A DNA stretch of 64,000 bases from Vibrio sinus (GTDB lineage Bacteria > Pseudomonadota > Gammaproteobacteria > Enterobacterales > Vibrionaceae): NCBI RefSeq assembly GCF_023634645.1, contig NZ_JAMKMR010000017.1, positions 1 through 64,000 on the forward strand. Direction: 5' to 3'. The position numbers and the translations under genes are program-made. Position 1 is the first letter of the stretch; each line of letters begins with the position of its first letter. Under the pieces are notes generated by a model. That model was not told where the DNA came from and did not search any database. It saw only the letters and a list, made by a program, of their open reading frames with translations. Below are positions 9,027-18,584 of this stretch, piece after piece.

Positions 9027-10391
9027 TTAACTACGCGTTTTGCTTGGCCTGACCCAGTTCTCTACTCTGCGCTCTTTCGCCCGAGTAATCACTAGCTGAT
9101 CAGGTGATACATCTTTGGTTAATGTTGTCCCAGCGCCAATCGTCGCTCCAGAGCCTATCTCTACTGGCGCCACCAATTGACTGTCTGAGCCGACAAATAC
9201 ATCATCGCCTATAATGGTTTTGTGTTTGTTTGCACCATCGTAATTGCAGGTAATGACACCAGCTCCCACATTCACCCGCTGACCGATTTCTGAATCACCA
9301 ATGTAAGCCAGGTGATTGGCTTTAGATCCTTGACCTAACTGGGCGTTTTTCATTTCTACGAAATTACCCACATGCGCATCATTGGCAAGCTGAGCACCAG
9401 GCCTTAAACGACTAAACGGACCTACAGTACAATCTTCGCCAACGCTTGCGTTTTCAATGACAGAATATGGGCGAATTACCGTGTTATCATCTATCTCACA
9501 ATCGATAAGAACACTTCCCGCACCAATGATGACGTTGTCTCCAAGCGACACTGTGCCTTCAATCACAACATTTATGTCAATCTCTACGTCTTTTCCAGCT
9601 TGTAGCTCACCTCTTAGATCAAAGCGAGAAGGGTCTCGTAACATCACCCCTTGCTTAAGCAAGCTCTCAGCTTGCATAGCTTGAAAGGCTCTTTCTAAAC
9701 GCGCCAGTTGAACTCGATCATTAACCCCTTCCACTTCTATCGGGCTGCTCGGGTGAACCGCCACTATCTCTCTGCCTTCTTGGTGCGCAGCGGCAATAAC
9801 GTCGGTCAGGTAATACTCACCTTGGGCGTTATCGTTACTTAATCCAGCCAGCCAGCGTTTTAAATCTTTCCCTGTAGCAACCATTACACCGGTATTAATT
9901 TCTTGGATTTTTTGTTGCTCATCTGATGCGTCTTTTTGCTCAACGATGGCGGTGACTTTACCATTTTGGCGAACGATGCGTCCGTACCCCGCTGGGTCAT
10001 CCAGAACCACTGTTAGCAATCCAATTCCATCTTTAGGTTGCGACTGCAGTAAATTAGTTAGTGTGTGCTCACTTATCAGAGGTACGTCACCATACAAGAC
10101 TAGGACTTGCTCATCATCAGCAAAGTTGGCAGACGCTTGGTCTACAGCATGTCCAGTCCCCAACTGCTCTGCTTGCAGCACCCAATTGACCTTCTCTTGG
10201 CCCAACGTGGCTTGCATCTTTTCACTGCCATGACCATAAACAAGGTGAATCCTCTGTGCTGCCATGCCTTCACAGGTATCAATGACATGCTTTACCATCG
10301 GCTTACCGGCAAGGGTATGCAGTACCTTGGGTAAATTGGAGTACATTCGGGTTCCTTTACCCGCAGCAAGAATAACGGCGCTAAAGTTCAT
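9027..10391 (-). CDS. glmU: Bifunctional GlcNAc-1-P uridyltransferase / glucosamine-1-P acetyltransferase GlmU
   Basis: Makes UDP-GlcNAc for peptidoglycan and LPS. 454 residues, E. coli-like. The N-terminal pyrophosphorylase carries LAAGKGTRMYS, and VLYGDVPLIS supplies the metal-binding Asp. The C-terminal left-handed beta-helix of hexapeptide repeats (about residues 250-430) includes GNFVEMKNA and NHLAYIGDSEIG of the acetyltransferase site. Encoded alone, 135 bp downstream of the ATP synthase operon, as in other gammaproteobacteria. Confidence 0.97.
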   Translation of the reverse strand: MNFSAVILAAGKGTRMYSNLPKVLHTLAGKPMVKHVIDTCEGMAAQRIHLVYGHGSEKMQATLGQEKVNWVLQAEQLGTGHAVDQASANFADDEQVLVLYGDVPLISEHTLTNLLQSQPKDGIGLLTVVLDDPAGYGRIVRQNGKVTAIVEQKDASDEQQKIQEINTGVMVATGKDLKRWLAGLSNDNAQGEYYLTDVIAAAHQEGREIVAVHPSSPIEVEGVNDRVQLARLERAFQAMQAESLLKQGVMLRDPSRFDLRGELQAGKDVEIDINVVIEGTVSLGDNVIIGAGSVLIDCEIDDNTVIRPYSVIENASVGEDCTVGPFSRLRPGAQLANDAHVGNFVEMKNAQLGQGSKANHLAYIGDSEIGQRVNVGAGVITCNYDGANKHKTIIGDDVFVGSDSQLVAPVEIGSGATIGAGTTLTKDVSPDQLVITRAKERRVENWVRPSKTRS

Positions 10392-10481
10392 TAATGATTA
10401 CCTTAATGGTGATAAATTTTATGCTGACTATTGTAACGGTGAACGGTATTAGAGGAAAAGCTTAAGGTAAATTTTATACAA

Positions 10482-10506
10482 AAAGGCGACCATTGAGGTC
10501 GCCTTT
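10482..10506 (-). terminator. Terminator of the atp operon
   Basis: Perfect 10-bp stem AAAGGCGACC / GGTCGCCTTT with an ATTGA loop, 20 bp after the atpC stop. On the minus strand the stem is followed by T's, consistent with rho-independent termination. Confidence 0.85.
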
Positions 10507-10526
10507 CATTCTAGGTTGACTGATTG

Positions 10527-10949
10527 CTAGCGTCGACGCTTGGTCAACTCAATCACGCGAAGCTGAGCAATGGCTTTTGCCAAATCGCTCGCCGCTTGAG
10601 CATAGTCCATATCACCATGTTGGTTTTTGATATTTTCTTCTGCTTTGCGTTTTGCTTCTTCAGCTTTAGCGGCATCCAGCTCTTCACCACGTATAGCGGT
10701 ATCAGCCAGTACAGTCGCGGTACCAGGTTGAACCTCAACCATACCGCCAGACACATAGATGATTTCTTCATGCCCAAACTGCTTAACAATGCGCACCATG
10801 CCAGGTTTGATTGCAGTTAGTAGAGGTGTGTGGCCATGATAGATGCCCAACTCCCCTTCACTACCGGTCACCTGAAACGTTTCAACTCGGCCAGAAAAAA
10901 TCTTTTTCTCCGCGCTGACCACATCTAGATGAAAGGTAATCTCTGACAT
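10527..10949 (-). CDS. atpC: ATP synthase epsilon subunit
   Basis: F1 central-stalk and regulatory subunit, 140 residues. The N-terminal beta-sandwich begins ITFHLDVVSAEKKIFSG and includes GELGIYHGHTPLLTAIKPG, typical of AtpC; a charged C-terminal helical hairpin (about 90-138) provides the inhibitory element. Last gene of the atp operon, 18 bp after atpD. Confidence 0.97.
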   Translation of the reverse strand: MSEITFHLDVVSAEKKIFSGRVETFQVTGSEGELGIYHGHTPLLTAIKPGMVRIVKQFGHEEIIYVSGGMVEVQPGTATVLADTAIRGEELDAAKAEEAKRKAEENIKNQHGDMDYAQAASDLAKAIAQLRVIELTKRRR

Positions 10950-10967
10950 ATCGCCTCCTAATAAGCC

Positions 10968-12371
10968 TTACAGCTTCTTCGCATTCTCAATCGCATCGTC
11001 AATTGCACCGCAGTACATAAACGCTTGCTCAGGGATATCATCATAATCGCCAGCAAGTAGACCTTTAAAGCCACGTAGTGTTTCTTTCAGCGGTACGTAA
11101 ACCCCTGGGTCACCCGTAAAGACTTCTGCTACGTGGTAAGGCTGAGTGAGGAAACGCTCAATCTTACGTGCGCGAGATACCACTTGCTTATCTTCTTCAG
11201 ATAGCTCGTCCATACCTAGGATAGCGATGATATCTTTCAGCTCTTTATAGCGCTGAAGTGTTCTCTGTACACCTTGCGCGATATCATAGTGCTCTTGACC
11301 AACTACCAGAGGGTCAAGCTGACGAGACGTTGAATCTAACGGGTCAATCGCTGGGTATAGACCCATGGCAGCGATGTTACGGTTAAGTACAACGGTTGCA
11401 TCTAAGTGAGCAAACGTGGTTGCTGGAGACGGGTCAGTCAAGTCATCCGCCGGTACGTATACCGCCTGTACTGACGTGATAGAACCTTGCTTAGTTGACG
11501 TGATACGCTCCTGAAGCACACCCATCTCTTCTGCAAGAGTTGGCTGATAGCCTACCGCAGAAGGCATACGACCTAGCAGTGCTGATACTTCTGTACCGGC
11601 AAGGGTATAACGATAGATGTTATCGATGAACAGCAGTACGTCACGACCTTCGTCACGGAACTTCTCTGCCATAGTCAGGCCTGTCAGAGCAACACGAAGA
11701 CGGTTACCCGGTGGCTCATTCATCTGACCGTAAACCATTGCTACTTTTGATTCTTCAGGGTTTTCAACGTTTACAACGCCCGCTTCCTGCATCTCATAGT
11801 AGAAATCGTTACCTTCACGAGTACGCTCACCTACACCAGCAAATACGGATAGACCAGAGTGTTGCAGTGCGATGTTATTGATAAGCTCCATCATGTTAAC
11901 GGTCTTACCTACACCCGCACCACCGAACAGACCGATTTTACCACCCTTAGCGAATGGGCAAACCAAGTCGATCACTTTCACACCTGTTTCTAACAGTGAC
12001 GTTTCGTTCGATTGCTCTTCATAGCTTGGCGCTGGACGGTGGATCGCATAGTGCTCTTCTGCACCAATTTCTCCACACTCGTCAATCGAGTCACCAAGAA
12101 CGTTCATGATGCGACCCAAAGTCTTAGTTCCGACTGGTACTGAGATTGGGGCACCTGTGTTTTCTACTGTCAAACCACGACGTAAACCATCGGAGCTTCC
12201 CATAACGATGGCACGAATCACGCCACCGCCAAGTTGTTGTTGAACTTCTAGAACCAAACGTTCTTTGCTGTCAGCAACGTTAAGAGCATCATATACACTA
12301 GGTACTTCGCTCTGTGGAAACTCCACGTCGACTACCGCACCTATGATCTGTACGATCTTACCTGTAGCCAT
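10968..12371 (-). CDS. atpD: ATP synthase beta subunit
   Basis: Catalytic F1 subunit, 467 residues. The Walker A loop GGAGVGKT is near residue 150 and GERTREGND follows near 183, with the catalytic glutamate. The Walker B region reads DVLLFIDNIYR. N-terminal beta-barrel, central nucleotide domain and C-terminal helical domain are all present. Between atpG and atpC in the standard order. Confidence 0.98.
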   Translation of the reverse strand: MATGKIVQIIGAVVDVEFPQSEVPSVYDALNVADSKERLVLEVQQQLGGGVIRAIVMGSSDGLRRGLTVENTGAPISVPVGTKTLGRIMNVLGDSIDECGEIGAEEHYAIHRPAPSYEEQSNETSLLETGVKVIDLVCPFAKGGKIGLFGGAGVGKTVNMMELINNIALQHSGLSVFAGVGERTREGNDFYYEMQEAGVVNVENPEESKVAMVYGQMNEPPGNRLRVALTGLTMAEKFRDEGRDVLLFIDNIYRYTLAGTEVSALLGRMPSAVGYQPTLAEEMGVLQERITSTKQGSITSVQAVYVPADDLTDPSPATTFAHLDATVVLNRNIAAMGLYPAIDPLDSTSRQLDPLVVGQEHYDIAQGVQRTLQRYKELKDIIAILGMDELSEEDKQVVSRARKIERFLTQPYHVAEVFTGDPGVYVPLKETLRGFKGLLAGDYDDIPEQAFMYCGAIDDAIENAKKL

Positions 12372-12397
12372 CGTTAATCCTCTAAATTTTGTTTCAC

Positions 12398-13264
12398 CTA
12401 AACTGCAGCAGCGCCAGAGACAATCTCAGACAGCTCTTGTGTAATCGCCGCTTGACGGGCTTTGTTGTACACAAGCTCTAGTTCATCAATAAGATTGCTA
12501 GCATTATCTGTTGCCGCTTTCATTGCAATCATTCGAGCGGCTTGCTCACAAGCAAGGTTCTCAACCACACCTTGATAAACCTGAGACTCTACATAACGCA
12601 CTAAAAGTGTGTCCAGTAAAGGTTTTGGCTCAGGCTCGTAGATGTAATCCCACGAATGATCGCGCTGCATTTCTTCGCTGTCAGATTTAGGCAAAGGTAA
12701 TAATTGATCGATCGTTGGTTCTTGCGTCATAGTGTTAACAAACTGGTTATACACTACGAACAGGCGATCCAACTCACCTTCATCATATTTTTTCAACATC
12801 ACGCCAACAGAACCAATCAAGCTTTCCAAGGTCGGTGTATCACCTAAACCTGAAACTTGAGCAGCCACTTTGGCGCCACTGTTATCAAAAAATGCAGTTG
12901 CCTTCGAGCCAATGACAGCAAGCTCTACTTCCGCACCTTTTTCAGACCAGTCTTTCATGTCCAACATGGCTTTTTTAAACAAGTTAATGTTTAGACCACC
13001 ACACAGTCCACGATCGGTTGAAACTATGATGTAACCAACACGTTTAGCTTCACGCTGCTCTAGATATGGATGTTTATACTCTAGGTTAGCGTTAGCCACA
13101 TGACCGATCACCTTACGCATTGTTTCAGCATATGGACGAGACGCTTGCATCGCCTCTTGCGAGCGACGCATCTTAGACGCCGCTACCATTTCCATTGCTT
13201 TCGTAATTTTTTGAGTGCTTTTTACACTACCTATTTTATTACGTATCTCTTTTGCGCCGGCCAT
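12398..13264 (-). CDS. atpG: ATP synthase gamma subunit
   Basis: Rotating central-shaft subunit of F1, 288 residues. The N-terminal AGAKEIRNKIGSVKSTQKIT and C-terminal MKAATDNASNLIDELELVYNKARQAAITQE helices (split here only by description) form the coiled-coil shaft, and the family hallmark TDRGLCGGLN is near residue 84. In operon between atpA and atpD. Confidence 0.98.
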   Translation of the reverse strand: MAGAKEIRNKIGSVKSTQKITKAMEMVAASKMRRSQEAMQASRPYAETMRKVIGHVANANLEYKHPYLEQREAKRVGYIIVSTDRGLCGGLNINLFKKAMLDMKDWSEKGAEVELAVIGSKATAFFDNSGAKVAAQVSGLGDTPTLESLIGSVGVMLKKYDEGELDRLFVVYNQFVNTMTQEPTIDQLLPLPKSDSEEMQRDHSWDYIYEPEPKPLLDTLLVRYVESQVYQGVVENLACEQAARMIAMKAATDNASNLIDELELVYNKARQAAITQELSEIVSGAAAV

Positions 13265-13307
13265 CGTTACTCTCCATTAGTTGGTGGCAGTGTTCGCCAC
13301 CCACCTT

Positions 13308-14849
13308 TTACCAAGTTTGGGTTGCCTTGAAATCGTCGGTCAGTTTCTTCATCTGACCTTCAACTTCATCGTTGTAAGCACCCGTCTTGTTCAATTCCGA
13401 TACAAATTCAGCATATTGGCTATGAGCATACGACAGCAGTGCTGCTTCAAAATCCAGAAGCTTGTTCAACTCAACGTCATCAAGATAACCACGCTCTGCA
13501 GCGAAAATCACCAGCGCTTGGTCAAACACAGACATTGGCGCGTACTGTTTCTGCTTCATCAGCTCAGTTACTTTTTGACCATGATCGAGCTGCTTCTTAG
13601 TCGCATCGTCTAGATCAGAAGAGAACTGGGCAAACGCGGCAAGTTCACGATACTGAGCCAAAGCAGTACGAATACCGCCAGATAGCTTCTTGATGATTTT
13701 CGTCTGAGCGGCACCACCTACACGAGATACCGAAATACCAGGATCTACTGCAGGGCGAATACCTGAGTTAAACAGTTCAGTTTGTAGGAAAATCTGACCA
13801 TCAGTGATTGAGATTACGTTAGTTGGAACGAACGCAGACACGTCACCAGCTTGAGTTTCGATGATTGGGAGCGCAGTTAATGAGCCCGTTTTGCCTTTCA
13901 CCTCACCATTAGTGAATTTTTCCACGTACTCTTCACTCACTCGAGCAGCTCGCTCAAGTAGACGAGAGTGTAGGTAGAATACATCTCCAGGGAATGCTTC
14001 ACGGCCAGGTGGACGTTTTAGTAGGAGTGATATTTGACGATAAGCGACCGCTTGTTTTGACAGGTCATCATAAACAATCAGTGCATCTTCACCGCGATCG
14101 CGGAAATATTCGCCCATGGCACAACCTGCATAAGGTGCAAGATATTGCAACGCGGCAGACTCAGATGCAGACGCCACAACAATAATTGTGTTGGCCAGTG
14201 CGCCATGTTCCTCAAGCTTACGTACCACGTTAGCAATCGTTGACGCCTTTTGGCCAATCGCTACGTAGATAGAATAAATGCTTGAATCTTTTTGGTTAAT
14301 AATCGCATCGATCGCCAGCGCAGTTTTACCTGTTTGACGGTCACCGATAATCAGCTCACGCTGACCACGACCGATTGGGATCATTGAGTCAACCGATTTG
14401 TAGCCAGTTTGTACTGGTTGGTCGACGGATTTACGATCGATAACCCCTGGTGCGATAACTTCTACAGGAGAAGTCATTTTAGTACCAAGTGGCCCTTTGC
14501 CATCTATAGGCTCACCAAGTGTATTGACGACTCGACCAAGTAATTCTGGACCGACAGGAACTTCTAGAATACGCCCCGTACCAGTCACTTTCATGCCCTC
14601 TTTTAGGTCGGCATAAGGACCCATAACTACCGCACCCACTGAATCTCTATTTAAGTTCAGTGCAAGCGCGTAGCGATTACCCGGTAATTCGATCATTTCG
14701 CCTTGCATTACATCAGCAAGGCCATGAATACTAAGAATACCATCGCTTACCGAAACGATAGTACCTTCATTGCGAGCTTCACTTACAACGTCGAATGCTT
14801 CGATACGCTGTTTGATTAGGTCGCTAATTTCGGTGGAATTAAGTTGCAT
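13308..14849 (-). CDS. atpA: ATP synthase alpha subunit
   Basis: Non-catalytic nucleotide-binding F1 subunit, 513 residues. Walker A GDRQTGKTA is near residue 170 and the signature PAVDPGISVSRVGGAAQ is near residue 365. Starts MQLNSTEISDLIKQRI as in enteric AtpA. 13 bp after atpH. Confidence 0.98.
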   Translation of the reverse strand: MQLNSTEISDLIKQRIEAFDVVSEARNEGTIVSVSDGILSIHGLADVMQGEMIELPGNRYALALNLNRDSVGAVVMGPYADLKEGMKVTGTGRILEVPVGPELLGRVVNTLGEPIDGKGPLGTKMTSPVEVIAPGVIDRKSVDQPVQTGYKSVDSMIPIGRGQRELIIGDRQTGKTALAIDAIINQKDSSIYSIYVAIGQKASTIANVVRKLEEHGALANTIIVVASASESAALQYLAPYAGCAMGEYFRDRGEDALIVYDDLSKQAVAYRQISLLLKRPPGREAFPGDVFYLHSRLLERAARVSEEYVEKFTNGEVKGKTGSLTALPIIETQAGDVSAFVPTNVISITDGQIFLQTELFNSGIRPAVDPGISVSRVGGAAQTKIIKKLSGGIRTALAQYRELAAFAQFSSDLDDATKKQLDHGQKVTELMKQKQYAPMSVFDQALVIFAAERGYLDDVELNKLLDFEAALLSYAHSQYAEFVSELNKTGAYNDEVEGQMKKLTDDFKATQTW

Positions 14850-14862
14850 GCTCCAATCCCCA

Positions 14863-15396
14863 TTAAGACATTAATGCATCGCCCAGACGCGTCAAACGGC
14901 CACGTGCTGAGTTATCAATGACTAGGTCTCCGGCTCGAATAATGACCCCAGCAATTAGGGCCGAATCTACACTGCAATTCAGCTGAATTTTGCGTTCAAG
15001 ACGCTCTGCCAGTCTTTTGCTAATGTCTGCTTTCTGCTCTTCATTAAGCTCCGTTGCCGAAATCAGTTCTACATCGACTTCGTTCTCGTGCTCTCTTTTC
15101 AGAGTCAGAAAAGCTTCAAACACATCAGGAAGCGCTAATAAGCGTCCATTTTCAGCCATCACTTTAAGGAAGTTTTGACCGTTAGCATCAAACTGCTCGC
15201 CACAAACTGCAATCACTATTTCGGCAAGCTTCTCTGCAGAAGTCGCGCTAGTTAATAGCTCATGAATTTTTTCGTTGTTTGCAACTTCGGCTGCAAAAGC
15301 CAGCATTTGACTCCATTGGTCTAGCTGATTTTTCTCAACCGCAAAATCAAACGCTGCTTTAGCGTAGGGGCGTGCAATTGTTGTCAAGTCAGACAT
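14863..15396 (-). CDS. atpH: ATP synthase delta subunit
   Basis: Peripheral-stalk subunit linking F1 to the b dimer; 177 residues, the E. coli length. The N-terminal helical bundle starts TIARPYAKAAFDFA and the conserved C-terminal ALIAGVIIRAGDLVIDNSARG is complete. Between atpF and atpA. Confidence 0.97.
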   Translation of the reverse strand: MSDLTTIARPYAKAAFDFAVEKNQLDQWSQMLAFAAEVANNEKIHELLTSATSAEKLAEIVIAVCGEQFDANGQNFLKVMAENGRLLALPDVFEAFLTLKREHENEVDVELISATELNEEQKADISKRLAERLERKIQLNCSVDSALIAGVIIRAGDLVIDNSARGRLTRLGDALMS

Positions 15397-15411
15397 ATTT
15401 CGCCCCCTGAT

Positions 15412-15882
15412 TTAAAGTTTTGCAGTAATGTTTTCAAGAATATCTTTGTGCGCTGTCTCATCAACTGAACGCTCAAGGATTTTCTCTGCACCGGCGATAG
15501 CCAGAGCAGCAACTTGTTTACGCAGATCATCGCGTGCTTTAATCCGTTCCGCTTCGATTTCAGCTTCCGCTTGAGCCAGGATGTTTTTACGTTCTTCCTG
15601 TGCTTCATGACGTGCTTCATCTAAAATCTGAGCTTTGCGTTTATTAGCTTGATCGATAACCTCTGTTGCCGTGCGCTTCGCTTCCTTCATTTGCTCGGAA
15701 GCGTTGGCTTGTGCTAGGTCGAGATCTTTGGCTGCACGTTCAGCAGCCATCAGACCATCGGTGATTTTTTTCTGGCGCTCTTCTATAGCATTCATGATTG
15801 GTGGCCACACATATTTCATGCAGAACCAAACAAATAATGCGAACGCGATTGCCTGACCTAGCAGAGTTGCATTCATATTCAC
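15412..15882 (-). CDS. atpF: ATP synthase b subunit
   Basis: 156-residue peripheral-stalk subunit: one N-terminal membrane helix (about 5-25, LLGQAIAFALFVWFCMKYVW) followed by a long, highly charged coiled coil that dimerises. Length and sequence match the gammaproteobacterial b subunit. A 73-bp spacer separates it from atpE. Confidence 0.97.
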   Translation of the reverse strand: MNMNATLLGQAIAFALFVWFCMKYVWPPIMNAIEERQKKITDGLMAAERAAKDLDLAQANASEQMKEAKRTATEVIDQANKRKAQILDEARHEAQEERKNILAQAEAEIEAERIKARDDLRKQVAALAIAGAEKILERSVDETAHKDILENITAKL

Positions 15883-15955
15883 AACGCTACCCCTTCCTTT
15901 ATTTGGACATAGTGTTAATCAACAACAAACTCAATGTTTGCCCCTTATGGATAGA

Positions 15956-16213
15956 TTAACCGCCTAACTGACCAACGAATGGGTTTGCAAATGTAAATAG
16001 AAGCGCGATTACGATACCGATCATTGGAACCGCATCAAGCAGACCTGCGATAATGAACATCTTAACTTGTAGCATAGGTGCCATTTCTGGTTGACGAGCA
16101 GCACCTTCAAGGAATTTGCCCCCTAAGATTGCAAAACCAATAGCAGTACCAAGCGCCGCAAGACCTACGATAAGACCTACAGCAATCGCGGAATAGCTCA
16201 ATAATATTTCCAT
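15956..16213 (-). CDS. atpE: ATP synthase c subunit
   Basis: Rotor-ring proteolipid of 85 residues with two membrane helices and the polar loop GAARQPEM. The ion-binding carboxylate is the Asp in IIAGLLDAVPMIG, as in H+-type rings; the Q/E/T ligand set of Na+ rings is not obvious. A TTG start four codons upstream is possible, but the ATG at 16213 sits right behind GGAG and gives the family length. Confidence 0.96.
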   Translation of the reverse strand: MEILLSYSAIAVGLIVGLAALGTAIGFAILGGKFLEGAARQPEMAPMLQVKMFIIAGLLDAVPMIGIVIALLFTFANPFVGQLGG

Positions 16214-16272
16214 TACTATCTCCAAATATTTATAGTTGTTGGCTAAATTTGTTTACTAAAAGCGTCAATAAA

Positions 16273-17076
16273 TTAATGTTTTTCGTGTGCCATTGATAGA
16301 TAGACAATAGTCAACATCATAAACACAAACGATTGAATCAAAATGACTAATATGTGGAATATCGCCCACGGAAGTGAACCGACCCACTGTAGCCACCAAG
16401 GCAACATAGCGGCGATAAGAATGAATACCACCTCTCCCGCAAACATGTTTCCGAACAAACGCATCCCTAGTGATAATGGTTTCGCCAGTAAAGAAACCAC
16501 TTCGATGAGTAAGTTAAAAGGAATCATGATTGGGTGATTGAAAGGATGGAGAGCCAATTCTTTCGCAAAACCACCTAGACCTTTCACTTTAATGCTGTAG
16601 TAGAGCATTAATGCAAATACGCCTAGAGCCATTGCCATGGTGATGTTTACGTCAGCTGTTGGAACCACTTTTAAATAAGGGACTCCCATTAGCTGTGCTG
16701 AGTAAGGTAAGAAGTCTACTGGAACCAAGTCCATGACATTCATTAAAAACACCCAGCAAAAGATAGTCAGTGCCAAAGGCGCGATGAGTGGATTACGTCC
16801 ATGAAAAGTGTCTTTGACGTTTTGATCGACAAATCCCACAATCATTTCTACAAAACACTGCAGCTTACCTGGTACTTCAGATGTCGCTTTCTTTGCTACA
16901 GAGCGAAAAACCCAAAGGAAGAACACTCCTGTCAACACAGAAAAAAACAAACTATCGATATTCACGTTCCAGAAACTTGTTTCCTCCGCGACCAAACCTA
17001 ACTTAGCTAAAGAAAGGTTGACGAGGTGGTGCTCAATGTATCCGGCCGATGTTAGCGCTTCACCTGGCGCAGCCAT
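16273..17076 (-). CDS. atpB: ATP synthase a subunit
   Basis: Membrane subunit forming the proton half-channels; 267 residues, multi-spanning. The essential arginine is in the conserved helix LAKPLSLGMRLFGNMFAGE, and the C-terminal helix VLIQSFVFMMLTIVYLSMA is complete. Between atpI and atpE. Confidence 0.97.
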   Translation of the reverse strand: MAAPGEALTSAGYIEHHLVNLSLAKLGLVAEETSFWNVNIDSLFFSVLTGVFFLWVFRSVAKKATSEVPGKLQCFVEMIVGFVDQNVKDTFHGRNPLIAPLALTIFCWVFLMNVMDLVPVDFLPYSAQLMGVPYLKVVPTADVNITMAMALGVFALMLYYSIKVKGLGGFAKELALHPFNHPIMIPFNLLIEVVSLLAKPLSLGMRLFGNMFAGEVVFILIAAMLPWWLQWVGSLPWAIFHILVILIQSFVFMMLTIVYLSMAHEKH

Positions 17077-17084
17077 AACTCATC

Positions 17085-17474
17085 CTATTTCTTTTTGTTA
17101 ACGAATAGCACTGGCGCGAGAAAGTTTATCCCTAATGCCAGCGAATAAGTTAGTTGTAGGGGAACAAGGTCCACCTTCGTATACATGTAGGCTACATAGA
17201 AGAGTGCGACGGTAATGAGGATTTTTAGTGCTTCACCTGTATAGAAGGAAGCCGCGATTTTTTTTGCAGCGCGAGCTCCACCAAACATGAAAGCACAGAA
17301 TGCGAAAACTGCATTAGCGACAACAAAAATACCGCCGCCAACCAGCGCTGAAAGTCCCCATTCAGCATTCACAGCAATTGACATCCCTGCAGCCAGTATT
17401 ATAACCGCGCCAGACTGGATCATTAACAATTGCTTAGCAAGCTCTCGCCCAGGCCTAGCCAACGCAGCTACCAT
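17085..17474 (-). CDS. atpI: ATP synthase assembly/accessory protein AtpI
   Basis: 129-residue protein with four hydrophobic segments, first gene of the atp operon (atpI-B-E-F-H-A-G-D-C). AtpI proteins help assemble the c-ring and have been linked to Mg2+ uptake. Spacing to atpB is 8 bp. Confidence 0.9.
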   Translation of the reverse strand: MVAALARPGRELAKQLLMIQSGAVIILAAGMSIAVNAEWGLSALVGGGIFVVANAVFAFCAFMFGGARAAKKIAASFYTGEALKILITVALFYVAYMYTKVDLVPLQLTYSLALGINFLAPVLFVNKKK

Positions 17475-17671
17475 GTATTCTTACCTCTAAGTATTATTCT
17501 CAGCAATGCAAACTTATTTTTTAAAATGCTAAGAATTTCGCGGAAATTATACGGCCAGTTAAACTGAATGCAATTAAAATAACGCATAAAGTTACAACTT
17601 TGTTTACAATCCGACAGTTTTAGTACAAATACCTAGAATTGTTCATAATTGGTCAAGACCGATTATCCCAC
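17475..17671 (-). promoter_or_regulatory. Spacer expected to hold the atp operon promoter
   Basis: 197 bp of AT-rich DNA between parB and atpI with no gene. It should carry the atp promoter, but several -35/-10-like pairs are possible and none is convincingly better, so none is assigned. No strong terminator for parB is visible. Confidence 0.4.
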
Positions 17672-18559
17672 TTAGTTTTTTAGGCGGGCGATTAGTGCAT
17701 CGAATTTGTGAGGCTCATCAACACTAATTGTCATTTTTGCACTTCCAGTCTTAGTTCTTACAATTGAAACTTTTGCACCCAGAATTTCAGCCAAATTTTG
17801 TGACAATTGATGTGTTTCTGCGTCTTGAGGTGTGTTTTTTTCTTCAGGTTGTGGTGAGAGGCATTTTTTAACCAGGCGTTCGGTTTGGCGTACGGTCATG
17901 TTTTTATTGGCGACTTGTTGCGCGATGTCGCTCTGTTGCTCACCTTCGAGCATGAGCAATGCACGCGCGTGGCCCATTTCCAATTGCTTATCTGCAACCA
18001 AAGATTTTACAGAATTCTCCAGTTGATTAAGACGCAATAGGTTGCTCACTGTAGCACGAGATTTACCGATCACATCAGCGACTTGCTGGTGGGTGAGTGT
18101 GAACTCTTCCTGTAACCTTTCTAACGCGAGTGCTTCTTCAATGACATTCAGATCTTCACGTTGAATATTCTCGATCAAAGCCATCGCAATCGCGGTGCGA
18201 TCTGCAACATTTTTAATCAAGCAAGGAACTAGATAAAGTCCAGCTAAGCGAGCGGCTCTCCAACGACGCTCGCCAGCAATAATTTCATATTGCCCTTCTT
18301 CAGCATCAATCTCACGTACCACAATGGGCTGAATAATCCCCTGAGACTGAATAGACGTCGCCAGCTCTTCAAGGGCTTCTGGCGATATTTCTTTACGCGG
18401 TTGGTAGGCTCCAGGTCGCAAGCAAGATATCTCTAACTCGGTCAGTTCACCATCCGACGATAACGCTTGGCTTTTGTTTGCAACTTGTTGTTTTTCACGA
18501 GCTAAAGTACTGGTCGCCAACAATGCATCCAGCCCTTTTCCTAAACCACGTTTAGACAT
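17672..18559 (-). CDS. parB: Chromosome partition protein ParB
   Basis: CTP-dependent clamp that loads at parS and with ParA segregates the chromosome I origin. 295 residues. The conserved N-terminal block includes LRPGAYQPR and IIAGERRWRAARLAG (CTP-binding region). The helix-turn-helix THQQVADVIGKSRATVSNLLRL is given here as two overlapping parts around residues 150-170, and a C-terminal dimerisation domain follows. 25 bp downstream of parA. Confidence 0.96.
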   Translation of the reverse strand: MSKRGLGKGLDALLATSTLAREKQQVANKSQALSSDGELTELEISCLRPGAYQPRKEISPEALEELATSIQSQGIIQPIVVREIDAEEGQYEIIAGERRWRAARLAGLYLVPCLIKNVADRTAIAMALIENIQREDLNVIEEALALERLQEEFTLTHQQVADVIGKSRATVSNLLRLNQLENSVKSLVADKQLEMGHARALLMLEGEQQSDIAQQVANKNMTVRQTERLVKKCLSPQPEEKNTPQDAETHQLSQNLAEILGAKVSIVRTKTGSAKMTISVDEPHKFDALIARLKN

Positions 18560-18584
18560 AGAGGGATTCCTTTAAATTTTTAGA